DNA of 64,000 bases from assembly GCF_036345155.1 (NCBI RefSeq), contig NZ_CP107772.1, positions 7,874,001 to 7,938,000 on the forward strand, given 5' to 3'. The notes below the pieces were generated by a model that was not told where the DNA came from, did not search any database, and saw nothing but the letters and a program-made list of their open reading frames with translations. Shown in pieces: positions 1 to 8,721 of the stretch (its first letter is position 1; each line of letters starts with the position of its first letter). Origin of the DNA: Streptomyces sp. NBC_00582. Lineage in GTDB: Bacteria; Actinomycetota; Actinomycetes; Streptomycetales; Streptomycetaceae. The translations under genes and the position numbers were made by a program.

Positions 1-530
1 TGCACCGCCTCGACGTGGGGACGTCCGGCCTGATGGTGGTCGCCAAGTCCGAGCGGGCGTACACCTCGCTCAAGCGCCAGTTCAAGGAGCGCACGGTCGA
101 CAAGCGCTACCACACGCTCGTCCAGGGCCACCCGGACCCGACCAGCGGCACCATCGACGCGCCCATCGGCCGGCACCCGCACCACGACTACAAGTGGGCG
201 GTCACCGCCGAAGGCAAGCCCTCCGTCACGCACTACGACCTGATCGAGGCCTTCCGCGCGGCCTCCCTGCTGGACGTGAAGCTGGAGACCGGCCGCACCC
301 ACCAGATCCGGGTGCACATGTCCGCCCACCGCCACCCCTGCGTCGGCGACCTGACGTACGGCGCCGACCCGACGCTCGCCAAGCGGCTGCGGCTGACCCG
401 TCAGTGGCTGCACGCCGTACGGCTGGGCTTCGAGCACCCCGGTGACGGGCAGTGGGTGGAGTTCGCCAGCGACTACCCGGCCGACCTGCAGAAGGCCCTG
501 GACCGGGTCCGCGAGGAGACCTACGGATGA
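1..530 (+). CDS. RluA-family pseudouridine synthase, C-terminal part (5' end outside window)
   Basis: The reading frame is open from the left edge (first complete codon at base 3) to the stop at 528-530, so the N-terminus lies outside the window. The first residues read [10 protein letters not shown], which is the RluA-family catalytic motif HRLDxxTSG; the Asp codon at 12-14 would be the nucleophile that isomerises uridine to pseudouridine in rRNA or tRNA. Further on, [13 protein letters not shown] is the second family signature. The N-terminal S4 domain usual in RluD-type enzymes would be upstream and is not visible. Its stop overlaps the next start in an ATGA tetranucleotide, implying translational coupling to the acetyltransferase gene. 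The family is firm; which of RluA, RluC or RluD it corresponds to is not settled by this fragment. Confidence 0.93.
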   Translation, partial: HRLDVGTSGLMVVAKSERAYTSLKRQFKERTVDKRYHTLVQGHPDPTSGTIDAPIGRHPHHDYKWAVTAEGKPSVTHYDLIEAFRAASLLDVKLETGRTHQIRVHMSAHRHPCVGDLTYGADPTLAKRLRLTRQWLHAVRLGFEHPGDGQWVEFASDYPADLQKALDRVREETYG

Positions 531-1000
531 GCGGCACGCCCGCGTACACGGTGCGCGTCGCCGAGGACCCGGCCGACCTGGAGGCGTGCTTCGCGGTGCG
601 CAAGGAGGTCTTCGTCGGCGAGCAGGGCGTCCCGGAGGACCTGGAGTACGACGAGCACGACGCGGGTGCCGCGCATGTGCTGGCGGTCCGTGAGGACGGC
701 GTACCGCTCGGGACGGGGCGGCTGCTGTTCGGCGCGGCCGCAGCGGGGCGCACCGGCGGCGACCCCGCGGTCGGCTCCCTCGGGCGGCTGGCCGTGGCCC
801 GGGAGGCGCGGGGGCTCGGTGTCGGGGTGGCGCTCGTGCGGGCCATCGAGGAGGCGGCCCGCGCGCGGGGGTTGACGGCCGTCGACCTGCACGCGCAGAC
901 CCAGGCCCTGGGTTTCTACGAACGGCTGGGGTACACGGCGTACGGCGCCGAGGAGCTGGAGGCGGGGATTCCGCACCGGTCCATGCGGCGTTCTCTCTAG
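527..1000 (+). CDS. GNAT family N-acetyltransferase (ElaA/YjcF-like)
   Basis: This is a 157-residue GCN5-related acetyltransferase that transfers acetyl from acetyl-CoA to an unknown amine. The acetyl-CoA pyrophosphate loop is visible as [16 protein letters not shown] (motif A, RxxGxG type). The N-terminal [15 protein letters not shown] and the C-terminal [11 protein letters not shown] stretches are typical of the small ElaA/YjcF subgroup. I start at the ATG in the ATGA overlap with the pseudouridine synthase; the frame is open further upstream but only inside that gene. The overlap points to co-transcription. The substrate cannot be told from sequence. Confidence 0.88.
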   Translation: MSGTPAYTVRVAEDPADLEACFAVRKEVFVGEQGVPEDLEYDEHDAGAAHVLAVREDGVPLGTGRLLFGAAAAGRTGGDPAVGSLGRLAVAREARGLGVGVALVRAIEEAARARGLTAVDLHAQTQALGFYERLGYTAYGAEELEAGIPHRSMRRSL

Positions 1001-1033
1001 CGACCGGTGGTGCGTGCGACGCTGGAGGTCGGG

Positions 1034-2656
1034 ATGCCCTTGATCGTCCAGTCGTCCGGAGCGCCGCCCGTGGATCAGTTGGCCCTGCTGTTCGTCCTGT
1101 TGCTCGGGGCCGTGGTGAGCGTCCCGGTCGGAGACCGGTTCGGGTTGCCCTCGCCGGTGCTGATGACCCTGCTCGGAATCGTCCTCGCGGTCGCCGACTT
1201 CGTGCCGAACGTCGACGTCCCGCCGGACCTGATCCTGCCCCTGGTGCTGCCGCCGCTGCTCTACGCGGCCGTACGGCGCACCTCGTGGCGGCAGTTCGCC
1301 GCCAACAAGCGGCCCATCTTCCTGCTCGCCGTGGCGCTGGTGTTCGTCACCACGGTCTGTGTGGCCGCCGTGGCCCACTCGGTGATCCCCGGGCTGCCGG
1401 TCGCCGCCGCCGTCGCGCTGGGAGCCCTCGTCGCGCCGCCCGACCCGGTGGCCGCGACCGCCGTCGCCGGACAGCTCGGGCTGCCGCGCCGGCTCGTCTC
1501 CATCCTGGAGGGCGAGGGCCTGTTCAACGACGTGACGGCCATCGTGCTCTACCACGTGGCGATCGCGGCCGCCGTCAGCGGGGAGTTCGTGCCCGGTGAG
1601 GCGGCCCTGGAGCTGGTGCTGTCCGCCGTGGTCGCGGTCGCCGTGGGCGTCGGGCTCGGCTGGGGCGCCAACCGTCTGCTCGACCTGCTCGGCGACGCGA
1701 CCCTGCAGATCGGGCTTACCCTGCTCGTGCCGTACGCCGCCTATGTGCTCGCCGAGGAACTGCACGGCTCCGGTGTGCTCGCGGTGCTGACCTGCGCGCT
1801 GTTCCTCGCGGAGTACGCCACCGACCCCGACGACGTGCTGACGCGGCTCGCCGGGCACGCCTTCTGGGACATCGTCGACACGCTGGTGACCGGCGTGGCG
1901 TTCGGGCTCATCGGGCTCGAACTGCACAACGCGATCCGTACGGCGTCCGGGCGCTGGGGCGAGATGCTCGGCTGGGCCGGGATCATCGCGGCCGTGGTGA
2001 TCGTCGTACGACTGGGCTGGCTGCTGCCGGCGACCTGGCTGACGAAACGGCTGCACGCGCGGCGGGACTACGACGAGGACATCCCGCTGAGCTGGCGGGA
2101 GACCGTGATCATGTGGTGGTCGGGGATGCGGGGGGTGGCGTCGGTCGCGCTGGCGCTGGCGATTCCGCTGGAGACGGACGCGGGGGAGGCGTTTCCCGAT
2201 CGGGACGAGATCGTCTTCGTCGCCTTCGGGGTGATCATGGCGACGCTGGTGCTGCAGGGGCTCACCCTGCCGTGGCTGGTGAAGCGGCTGGGGGTGCGGG
2301 CCGACACCGAGCGGGAGAAGGCGTTCGAGCGGGAGCTGGCGGTGCGGGCGGCGAAGGCGGCGAAGCGCAGGCTGCGGGAGATCGAGGAGGTGGAGGAGCT
2401 GCCGGAGGAGCTGAGCGAGCAGATGCTGCGGCGGGCCTTCGAGATCGGGGTGCGGATCAGTCCCGAGATGGGGGAGGAGGAACGCAGGGAGGCGCATGAC
2501 GCGCGGGTGCGGAGGCTGAAGCGGGTGCGGCGGATCCAGGGGGAGTTGTTGAGCGCGGCTCGGCATGAGGTGTTGGCGGCGCGGAGTGAGGCGGGGGCGG
2601 ATCCGGAGGTGGTGGACCGGGTGCTGCGTCAGCTGGATGTCCGTAGCCTTCGGTGA
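1034..2656 (+). CDS. Na+/H+ antiporter, CPA1 (NhaP/NhaA-like SLC9) family
   Basis: A membrane protein of about 540 residues with roughly 12 hydrophobic segments followed by a highly charged cytoplasmic tail of about 110 residues rich in Arg, Glu and Lys. It should exchange Na+ (or K+) for H+ across the cytoplasmic membrane. Family landmarks are ALVAPPDPVAATAV, corresponding to the conserved TDPV region, and EGEGLFNDVTAIVLY, with the essential Asn-Asp pair in transmembrane helix 5. I start at the ATG at 1034 because GGAGG lies 5 bases upstream; an in-frame GTG at 1007 would add nine residues. The 33-base gap after the acetyltransferase suggests one transcript. Ion specificity is not predictable. 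Confidence 0.9.
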   Translation: MPLIVQSSGAPPVDQLALLFVLLLGAVVSVPVGDRFGLPSPVLMTLLGIVLAVADFVPNVDVPPDLILPLVLPPLLYAAVRRTSWRQFAANKRPIFLLAVALVFVTTVCVAAVAHSVIPGLPVAAAVALGALVAPPDPVAATAVAGQLGLPRRLVSILEGEGLFNDVTAIVLYHVAIAAAVSGEFVPGEAALELVLSAVVAVAVGVGLGWGANRLLDLLGDATLQIGLTLLVPYAAYVLAEELHGSGVLAVLTCALFLAEYATDPDDVLTRLAGHAFWDIVDTLVTGVAFGLIGLELHNAIRTASGRWGEMLGWAGIIAAVVIVVRLGWLLPATWLTKRLHARRDYDEDIPLSWRETVIMWWSGMRGVASVALALAIPLETDAGEAFPDRDEIVFVAFGVIMATLVLQGLTLPWLVKRLGVRADTEREKAFERELAVRAAKAAKRRLREIEEVEELPEELSEQMLRRAFEIGVRISPEMGEEERREAHDARVRRLKRVRRIQGELLSAARHEVLAARSEAGADPEVVDRVLRQLDVRSLR

Positions 2657-2743
2657 TCTCCTACCCGCGCACCGCCCGTTCACGGTGGGTCGAGAGGCTC
2701 AGCGACCCTCGGTGGTTGCTCATCGGCGGCGGCTTTCCCCGGT

Positions 2744-2749
2744 TACGCT
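2744..2749 (+). promoter_or_regulatory. Candidate -10 box of the SDR gene (leaderless type)
   Basis: TACGCT lies 6 bases before the ATG at 2756, so transcription would begin at or next to the start codon. No ribosome-binding site is visible. The -35 element is weak (TTGCTC, with too long a spacer). Confidence 0.4.
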
Positions 2750-2755
2750 CTGATC

Positions 2756-3496
2756 ATGGTACGTAACGTCGTGATCAGCGGTGGCGGTACGGGAATTGGG
2801 CTTGCCGTGGCTCGGGTCTTCGCGGGGGACGGGGATCGGGTGCTGTTGCTCGGGCGGCGGGGCGAGGTGCTGGAGAAGGCGGGCGTCGACGGGGCGTTGA
2901 CCCATGCGGCCGACCTGAGCCGGGTCGAGGAGGTCAGAGGGGTCGCCCGGTTCGTCGCGGAGGAGTTCGGGACGGTCGATGTGCTGGTGCACAGCGCGGG
3001 GGGCGCCGGGCATCTGGAGCCGCCGAGCGCGAGCGAGGACCCGCTCGACCGGGTCGCACACCACTGGACCGTGAACTTCCGGATCAACACGCTCACCGCC
3101 GCCCTGCTCACCGAGGCCCTCAAGGACCGGCTCGCCTCCCCCGGCGGGCGGGTGCTGTTCGTCAGCTCGATCGCCGCCTACCGGGGGTCCGGGAGCGGGG
3201 CGTACGCCGGCGCCAAGGCCGCGCTGCACCCGTACGCCCGTGATCTCGCCCGGGAACTGGGCCCGCGCGGGATCACCGTGAACACCGTCGCGCCCGGCTA
3301 CATCGAGGACACCGGGTTCTTCGGCGAGGCCATCGACCCCGCGCGGCGGGAGCGGCTGATCGGCGAGACCTTCGACGGGCGTGCCGGGACGCCGGGAGAC
3401 GTCGCCGCCACCCTGCACTGGCTCGCCTCGCCCGGCGCCGCGCACATCACCTCGCAGGTCGTCCAGGTCAACGGCGGCGCCGAGCGGGGCAACTGA
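2756..3496 (+). CDS. SDR family oxidoreductase
   Basis: A 246-residue classical short-chain dehydrogenase/reductase using NAD(H) or NADP(H). The N-terminal GGGTGIGLAVA is the TGxxxGIG cofactor loop, HSAGGAG replaces the usual NNAG, and the catalytic Tyr and Lys are in YAGAKAAL (YxxxK), preceded by the active-site Ser region FVSSIAAY. The start is the only good ATG and is preceded by a -10 box rather than a ribosome-binding site. The gene is convergent with the MscS gene, the stops being 9 bases apart. The substrate is unknown; FabG-like 3-oxoacyl reduction is one possibility. Confidence 0.88.
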   Translation: MVRNVVISGGGTGIGLAVARVFAGDGDRVLLLGRRGEVLEKAGVDGALTHAADLSRVEEVRGVARFVAEEFGTVDVLVHSAGGAGHLEPPSASEDPLDRVAHHWTVNFRINTLTAALLTEALKDRLASPGGRVLFVSSIAAYRGSGSGAYAGAKAALHPYARDLARELGPRGITVNTVAPGYIEDTGFFGEAIDPARRERLIGETFDGRAGTPGDVAATLHWLASPGAAHITSQVVQVNGGAERGN

Positions 3497-3505
3497 GCCC
3501 CCGCG

Positions 3506-4600
3506 TCACGGGTGATGTGCCGCCGCCCCGTCCGGGGAGGAGGAACGGGCACCGGGGATCCGGGCCGGCGGCGGCGTCGCGTCCGCCGTGTTGACGCGCG
3601 GCAGGGCGTAGGGGTGCTCCTTGGCCAGCCAGCGGACCATCTGCTCGCGGACCGTGACCCGGACCGTCCAGATGTCGTCGGCGTCCTTCGCCGTGACCAG
3701 CGCCCGCACCTGCATGGTGTTCGGGGTGGTGTCCGTCACGTCCAGCCCGCAGGCCCGGCCGTCCCAGGCCGGGCACTCGCGCAGGATGTCCCGCAGCTTC
3801 TCGCGCATCGCGTCCACCGGCGCCGTGTGGTCGACGTGGAAGTAGACGATGCCGGTCATCTGCGGTGTGCCGCGCGACCAGTTCTCGAACGGCTTCGAGG
3901 TGAAGTACGACACCGGCATGGTGATCCGGCGCTCGTCCCAGGTCCGCACCGTCAGGAAGGTCAGCGTGATCTCCTCGACCGTGCCCCACTCGCCGTCCAC
4001 CACGACCGTGTCGCCGATGCGCACCATGTCGCCGAAGGCGATCTGCAGCCCCGCGAACATGTTGCTCAGGGTCGACTGGGCGGCCACACCGGCGACGATG
4101 CCAAGGATGCCGGCCGAGGCCAGCAGCGAGGCGCCCGCCGCCCGCATCGCCGGGAACGTCAGCAGCATCGCCGCCACCGCCATCACCCCGACGATCGCCG
4201 CCACCACCCGCATGATCAGCGACACCTGGGTCCGCACCCGCCGCACCCGGGCGGGGTCGCGGTGCATGCGCGCGTAGCGGGAGTACGACGTCTCCACGAC
4301 CGCCGCCGCGATCCGGATCACCAGCCAGGCCACCGAACCGATCAGCACCAGGGTGAGCGCCTGGCCGATGCCGGTGCGATGGTCCTCCAGGAGCTGCGCC
4401 TGGTCGTACGAGCCTCTCAGCAGGGCCGCGCACAGCACGAGCTGGTACGGGATGCGGCCGCGCCGCAGCAGACCCCACAGCGGGGTCTCACTGTGCCGGG
4501 CGTCGGCCTTGCGCAGCAGAAGGTCGGTGGCCCAGCCGATGAGGACGGTCAGCAGGACCGAGCCGCCGACCACGATCACGGGGCGGATCAGGTTCTCCAT
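3506..4600 (-). CDS. Mechanosensitive ion channel, MscS family
   Basis: A 364-residue inner-membrane channel expected to release solutes on hypo-osmotic shock. Three to four transmembrane helices occupy the first half. The pore-lining Gly/Ala-rich helix is visible in LLASAGILGIVAGVAAQ followed by STLSNMFAGLQIAFGDMVRIGD, the start of the beta domain, then EWGTVEEITLTFLTVRTWD. The frame is open to 4708, but I start at the ATG at 4600 (MENLIRPV), which has a GGGGG ribosome-binding site and begins just before the first hydrophobic helix. The C-terminus is Pro/Ala rich. It is divergent from the hydrolase gene downstream on the chromosome. Confidence 0.9.
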   Translation of the reverse strand: MENLIRPVIVVGGSVLLTVLIGWATDLLLRKADARHSETPLWGLLRRGRIPYQLVLCAALLRGSYDQAQLLEDHRTGIGQALTLVLIGSVAWLVIRIAAAVVETSYSRYARMHRDPARVRRVRTQVSLIMRVVAAIVGVMAVAAMLLTFPAMRAAGASLLASAGILGIVAGVAAQSTLSNMFAGLQIAFGDMVRIGDTVVVDGEWGTVEEITLTFLTVRTWDERRITMPVSYFTSKPFENWSRGTPQMTGIVYFHVDHTAPVDAMREKLRDILRECPAWDGRACGLDVTDTTPNTMQVRALVTAKDADDIWTVRVTVREQMVRWLAKEHPYALPRVNTADATPPPARIPGARSSSPDGAAAHHP

Positions 4601-4685
4601 CCCCCGAAAGTAACCGGGTCGGCGGTCCCTTGAACATGTGACTTCCGTGCGGAGACGCACACGGAGCGTTGTCGGTGCCGGCTGG

Positions 4686-4691
4686 CACCAT
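4686..4691 (+). promoter_or_regulatory. Candidate -10 box of the hydrolase gene
   Basis: CACCAT lies 6 bases before the ATG at 4698, the same geometry as other leaderless-type starts in this window. No ribosome-binding site is seen between it and the start. Confidence 0.3.
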
Positions 4692-4697
4692 GGGCGC

Positions 4698-5267
4698 ATG
4701 AACATCATGCTCTTTCACTCGACCTACGGACTGCGCCCCGCCGTGCGCGCGGCGGCCGACCGGCTGCGCGCCGCCGGGCACGAGGTGTGGACCCCGGACC
4801 TCTTCGAGGGACGCACGTTCGAGACGGTGGAGGAGGCCAGGGACTACCGGGAGGAGATCGGCAAGGACGAGCTGCTGAAGAGAGCCGTCCTGGCCGCCGC
4901 GCCCTACTCGGAGAGAGGGCTGGTGTACGCCGGGTTCTCGCTGGGCGCGGCGATCGCGCAGACCCTCGCCCTCGGCGACGACAAGGCGCGCGGCCTGCTG
5001 CTCCTGCACGGCACCTCGGACCTGGCGCCGAACGCCTCGGTGGACGAGCTGCCGGTGCAACTGCACGTGGCGGAGCCGGACCCGTTCGAGCCCGACGACT
5101 GGCTGAGCGCCTGGTACCTCCAGATGGGCCGGGCGGGCGCCGACGTGGAGGTCTACCGGTACGCGGGCGCCGGGCACCTGTACACCGATCCCGATCTCCC
5201 GGACTGGGACGCGGAGGCCGCCGAGGCCACCTGGCGGGTGGCACTCGGCTTCCTCGACACGCTCTAG
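4698..5267 (+). CDS. Dienelactone hydrolase family protein (alpha/beta hydrolase)
   Basis: A 189-residue single-domain alpha/beta hydrolase. The nucleophile elbow reads GFSLGAAIAQ, so the nucleophile is Ser rather than the Cys of classical dienelactone hydrolase. The candidate catalytic His is in GAGHLYTDPDLPDWD near the C-terminus, and the acid is probably in the AEPDPFEPDDW loop. I start at MNIMLFHSTYGLRP (4698) rather than the longer open frame from 4638, because that segment is the first beta strand of the fold. Its stop and the stop of the convergent phosphatase gene share the self-complementary AGCCGTACGGCT. The substrate is unknown. Confidence 0.85.
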   Translation: MNIMLFHSTYGLRPAVRAAADRLRAAGHEVWTPDLFEGRTFETVEEARDYREEIGKDELLKRAVLAAAPYSERGLVYAGFSLGAAIAQTLALGDDKARGLLLLHGTSDLAPNASVDELPVQLHVAEPDPFEPDDWLSAWYLQMGRAGADVEVYRYAGAGHLYTDPDLPDWDAEAAEATWRVALGFLDTL

Positions 5268-5276
5268 CCGTACGGC

Positions 5277-6956
5277 TCAGACCGGGTCGTACGTCCGCTC
5301 GACCTTCTGGGTCCCGGTGCGCGTGCGGTACGAACGGGACCAGGAGGAGGTCGCGGTGGCGCTGGTGCGGTCGGACAGGACGTAGTAGTCCATCTGCGCG
5401 CGGTCGGCGGTGATGTCCAGGACGCCGTAGCCGTGGCGGTCGGTGTCGACGAAGTGGACGTGCCGGTTGGCGGCCCGGATGATCGGCGAGGCGATCGCGG
5501 TGAGCGTGCCCTCCGGGACCTTGACGATGTCGTCGAGGTTGTCGGAGGTCACCGAGGTGACCACGAACTCGGTGGCGGCGGACGCCGACAGCGGGTAGGT
5601 GCCCGCGTCCACGGGCACGTCGTTGGCCCACGCCATGTGGATGTCACCGGTCAGGAAGACGGTGTTGCCGATGGCGTTGGAGCGCAGATGCGCCAGCAGC
5701 TCACGGCGGTCGTCGGTGTAGCCGTCCCACTGGTCGGTGTTGAGGGCCAGGCCTTCCTGCGGCAGACCGAGCAGCTTGGCGAGCGGCTTGAACAGGTCGG
5801 CCGACAGGGAGCCGATGGCGAACGGCGAGATCATCACCGAGTTGCCGACCAGCCGCCAGGTGGTGTCGGACGCCTTCAGCCCGGCCTTCAGCCAGTCGAG
5901 CTGCGCGCGGCCGGTGATGGTGCGGTCCGGGTCGTCGACCGAGCCGTTGCCTACCTTGACCTGCTGCGAGCGGAAGGACCGCAGGTCGAGCAGGGACAGA
6001 TCGGCCAGCTTGCCGAAGCGCAGCCGGCGGTAGGTGGTGCCGGCGATCGCCGGGCGGACCGGCATCCACTCGAAGTAGGCCTGCCTGGCGGCCGCCTGAC
6101 GGGCTGCCCAGGCGCCCTCGGTGCCCTCCGTGTGGTTCTCGGCGCCGCCCGACCAGGTGTCGTTGGCGAACTCGTGGTCGTCCCAGATCGCGACGACCGG
6201 CGCCTTGGCGTGCAGGGCCTGGAGGTCGGGGTCGGTCTTGTACTTGCCGTGCCGGGTGCGGTAGTCGGCCAGCGTGAGGATCTCGTGCGTGGGCGAGGTC
6301 TGCCGTACGACCGTGCCGCGCGCGCCGTACTCGCCGGTGCCGTACTCGTAGATGTAGTCGCCGAGGTGCAGCCAGGCGTCCAGGTCGCCGCGGGCCGCGA
6401 GGTGGCGGTACGAGGAGAAGTAGCCGGCCTCCCAGTTGGCGCAGGAGACCACGCCGAAGCGCAGGCCGGCCACCGCGGCGTCCGCCGCCGGCGCGGTGCG
6501 GGTGCGCGCCACCGGGGAGTCCGTGCCGCCCGCGGTGAAGCGGAACCAGTAGTCGGTGGCCGGGGCGAGGCCGCGCACGTCCGCCTTGACGGTGTGGTCG
6601 GAGGCGGCGGTCGCGGTGAGGGAGCCCCGGCCGACGATGTTCGTCAGCGCCTTGTCGGTCGCGACGACCCAGCTCACCTCGGTGTCCGGGCCGAGCCCGG
6701 AGCCGGGGGTCGCCTCGGCGGTCGGCGTCACCCGCGTCCACAGCAGGACGCCGTCGGGCAGCGGGTCGCCGGAGGCGAGACCGTGCAGGAAGGAGGGGGC
6801 CTCGGCGGCGCGGGCCGGTATCGCGGCGGCGAGCGGCCCGGCCAGGACAGCCGTCGCCGCCGCGGCCTTGACGACCGTACGGCGGCGCGGGGACAGCGAG
6901 TTGACGCGCTCTGACGGGGTGTCGGCGCTCTCGGGTGATCTGTGTCGACTGGTCAC
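5277..6956 (-). CDS. phoD: Alkaline phosphatase D (PhoD) family, Tat-exported
   Basis: A 559-residue secreted phosphomonoesterase/phosphodiesterase of the PhoD family, which uses Ca/Fe. Residues 24-30 (RRRTVVK) followed by an Ala-rich hydrophobic stretch and PARAAEA form a twin-arginine signal peptide. [17 protein letters not shown] opens the PhoD N-terminal fibronectin-like domain. Metal-binding motifs [20 protein letters not shown] and [10 protein letters not shown] follow in the expected order. The start is a GTG with no ribosome-binding site; TAATCT ends 8 bases upstream, so the mRNA may be leaderless. In Streptomyces this family is typically under PhoP control, but I cannot see a convincing direct-repeat PHO box in the short upstream gap. 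Confidence 0.93.
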   Translation of the reverse strand: MTSRHRSPESADTPSERVNSLSPRRRTVVKAAAATAVLAGPLAAAIPARAAEAPSFLHGLASGDPLPDGVLLWTRVTPTAEATPGSGLGPDTEVSWVVATDKALTNIVGRGSLTATAASDHTVKADVRGLAPATDYWFRFTAGGTDSPVARTRTAPAADAAVAGLRFGVVSCANWEAGYFSSYRHLAARGDLDAWLHLGDYIYEYGTGEYGARGTVVRQTSPTHEILTLADYRTRHGKYKTDPDLQALHAKAPVVAIWDDHEFANDTWSGGAENHTEGTEGAWAARQAAARQAYFEWMPVRPAIAGTTYRRLRFGKLADLSLLDLRSFRSQQVKVGNGSVDDPDRTITGRAQLDWLKAGLKASDTTWRLVGNSVMISPFAIGSLSADLFKPLAKLLGLPQEGLALNTDQWDGYTDDRRELLAHLRSNAIGNTVFLTGDIHMAWANDVPVDAGTYPLSASAATEFVVTSVTSDNLDDIVKVPEGTLTAIASPIIRAANRHVHFVDTDRHGYGVLDITADRAQMDYYVLSDRTSATATSSWSRSYRTRTGTQKVERTYDPV

Positions 6957-6964
6957 GGGCGATC

Positions 6965-6970
6965 AGATTA
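6965..6970 (-). promoter_or_regulatory. Candidate -10 box of phoD
   Basis: On the reverse strand TAATCT lies 8 bases before the GTG start at 6956. It sits between the upstream gene's terminator hairpin and the phosphatase start. Confidence 0.35.
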
Positions 6971-6983
6971 CTGACCAGTACGG

Positions 6984-7020
6984 CAAAAGAGCGGGCGAAC
7001 GTGAAATGTTCGCCCGCTCT
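6984..7020 (-). terminator. Rho-independent terminator of the DsbA-like gene
   Basis: A perfect 13-bp stem (6988-7000 with 7008-7020) and a 7-base loop. Read on the reverse strand it is followed by TTTT, so it ends transcription of the gene whose stop is at 7052. Confidence 0.8.
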
Positions 7021-7051
7021 TCGGCAATCCGTTCTCCGACCGTCCGCCGGA

Positions 7052-7864
7052 CTAGGCCTTGAGGGCCGCCTCGATCGCCGTGTTGAAGTCGGCGACCGTC
7101 ATCGGGGCGTTCTGCCCGTCCGAACCGGTCAGCGTCTTGCCGTCCATCTTCAGGGTCGGGGTGCCCGTCACACCGCTGTCGTCGAAGGTCTTCGACATCT
7201 CCAGCGCCCACCGGTCATAGGTGCCGTTCTTCACCGCGTTCTGGAACGCGGTGTTGCCCTTCAGCTCCTTGACGGTGTCCGCCACCTTGATCAGGTAGGA
7301 GTCGTCCTTGAACTTGTCGTCGGTCTCCTCGGGGTGGTACTTCGCCGAGTACAGGGCGGTCTTGTACTCGAGGAACGCCTCGGGGCTGACGTTCAGCGCC
7401 GCGCCCAGGGCGCTCAGCGCGTTCTTGGAGCCCTCGCCGGTCAGGCTGCGGTCGAGGAAGGTGGCGCCGACGTACTGGAGCTTGAACTTGCCGTCGTCGT
7501 AGTCCTTCTTCACCGTCGCGCCGACGGTCTGCTCGAACTGGGCGCAGATCGGGCAGCGCGGGTCCTCGTACATCACGAGGGTCTTCTTGGCGCTCGCCTT
7601 GCCCATGACGACGGTGGTGCCGTTCTTGCCGGTGGTGTTGGCCGGCTCGACCAGCTTGGCGGTCTTGGCCTCCTCCCAGTAGCTGGGCTGGTTGGCCTGG
7701 ACGACGGCGTAGCCTATGCCGCCGGCCGCGGCCAGCACGCCGACCGCCGAGGCGGCGACGATGATCTGCCGCTTGGCCTTGGCCCGCTTGGCCTGCTTCT
7801 CGCGCTCGAGGCGGAGCCGCTCCCGGGCCGCCGTCTTGGCCGCCGCGCTGTTTCGCTTGCTCAT
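7052..7864 (-). CDS. DsbA-family thioredoxin-fold protein, membrane anchored
   Basis: A 270-residue protein with a very basic cytoplasmic N-terminus (residues 10-32, Arg/Lys/Glu rich), one transmembrane anchor at about 33-55, and an extracytoplasmic thioredoxin fold. The redox site is CPIC (about residues 104-107) in the context MYEDPRCPICAQF. It probably oxidises or isomerises disulfides in exported proteins. The start is the ATG at 7864 with GGAG about 9 bases upstream; ATGs at 7879 and 7894 lack one. The adjacent membrane protein gene lies upstream on the same strand. A second protein of the same design is encoded at 36853-37629. Confidence 0.9.
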   Translation of the reverse strand: MSKRNSAAAKTAARERLRLEREKQAKRAKAKRQIIVAASAVGVLAAAGGIGYAVVQANQPSYWEEAKTAKLVEPANTTGKNGTTVVMGKASAKKTLVMYEDPRCPICAQFEQTVGATVKKDYDDGKFKLQYVGATFLDRSLTGEGSKNALSALGAALNVSPEAFLEYKTALYSAKYHPEETDDKFKDDSYLIKVADTVKELKGNTAFQNAVKNGTYDRWALEMSKTFDDSGVTGTPTLKMDGKTLTGSDGQNAPMTVADFNTAIEAALKA

Positions 7865-7960
7865 GGTGGTGTTCTCCATCGGGGACGCGCACACGGGGTG
7901 CGCGGGATACGTGGGTGGGGACTGCTCGTGCCGGTGACCGCTCCGGCGGAACGGTCGCGC

Positions 7961-8653
7961 TCAGACGGAGACGGCGGGGTGCGGTGGTCCGCGCCGGCCC
8001 ACGCAGTGCACGAGGAGCAGGTCCCGGGCGGTGGCCGTGGCGTGCGCGGGCCGCGACAGGCGGCGGGCCGCCGGGGCACGTCGTACGGTCACGGCGCGGA
8101 CCGCGAGCAGCAGGGGCCGGAAGGTGGTCGCGCCGGCCGCCCGCAGGAGCTGGGCCAGCGCCCGCTCGCCCCGGCGCAGCCAGGCGGCCGCGATCAGGCC
8201 GACGGTGACGTGCGCGGCGAGCAGCAGCCAGGCGGTGGCCGGGTCGGAATGGGCCATCAGGCCGCCGAGCCGGTCGGGGTCGGTGCCGGTCACCCGGGCC
8301 AGCGGGGTGCCGACCCGGCTGCCGTCGCCGCACAGCACGTCCCAGCCGACCGCTGCCAGCGGGCCGGCGACCGGGCCGCCCGCCCGGCCGTAGCAGACGT
8401 GCTGGCCGGTGGTGAAGATCGTGTCGGCCGCGAGTTCCAGGGGGATCAGCAGGGCGGCGATCCGCCCGAAGCCGCACTCGCGGCCCGCGAGGGCGTACGC
8501 GAGGAGGAACACGGCGGCCGCGACGGCGGCCACCGTGTTGAACGGCAGCGGGGCCCGGGACAGCAGGACGTGCGACGCGGTGCTGAGCGTCACGACGACC
8601 GCCGTGAACAGCGCCGCGCGTACGGCTCTGAGTCGGGTCCCGGATATGTCCAT
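7961..8653 (-). CDS. Integral membrane protein of unknown function
   Basis: A 230-residue protein with four or five hydrophobic segments (about 12-30, 37-56, 62-80 and 138-165) and a basic C-terminal tail ending in HCVGRRGPPHPAVSV. Cys and His residues occur in an external-looking loop (TTGQHVCYGRAGGP and DVLCGDGS). I recognise no family. It lies directly upstream of, and on the same strand as, the DsbA-like gene (96 bases between its stop and that gene's start), so a role linked to redox or metal handling at the membrane is possible but only inferred from position. The start ATG is the first in frame. Confidence 0.75.
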   Translation of the reverse strand: MDISGTRLRAVRAALFTAVVVTLSTASHVLLSRAPLPFNTVAAVAAAVFLLAYALAGRECGFGRIAALLIPLELAADTIFTTGQHVCYGRAGGPVAGPLAAVGWDVLCGDGSRVGTPLARVTGTDPDRLGGLMAHSDPATAWLLLAAHVTVGLIAAAWLRRGERALAQLLRAAGATTFRPLLLAVRAVTVRRAPAARRLSRPAHATATARDLLLVHCVGRRGPPHPAVSV

Positions 8654-8721
8654 GGCAGCAGAGAGTGTGTCACGCGCTCCTGTAGGGGACCCCTAAAGGG
8701 TGCCTGTGAGGAGCAGCACCG

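Noticed and set aside
521..2683. 720-codon reverse-strand frame over the antiporter
   Set aside because: Composition is His/Pro/Arg/Gln-biased and it crosses two convincing forward genes.
5433..6914. 493-codon forward frame opposite phoD
   Set aside because: Val/Gly/Arg-rich antisense of a complete Tat-exported phosphatase.
6957..7051. PHO box upstream of phoD
   Set aside because: GTTCGCC-like words occur but belong to the terminator stem; no GTTCACC direct repeats with 11-base period are present.
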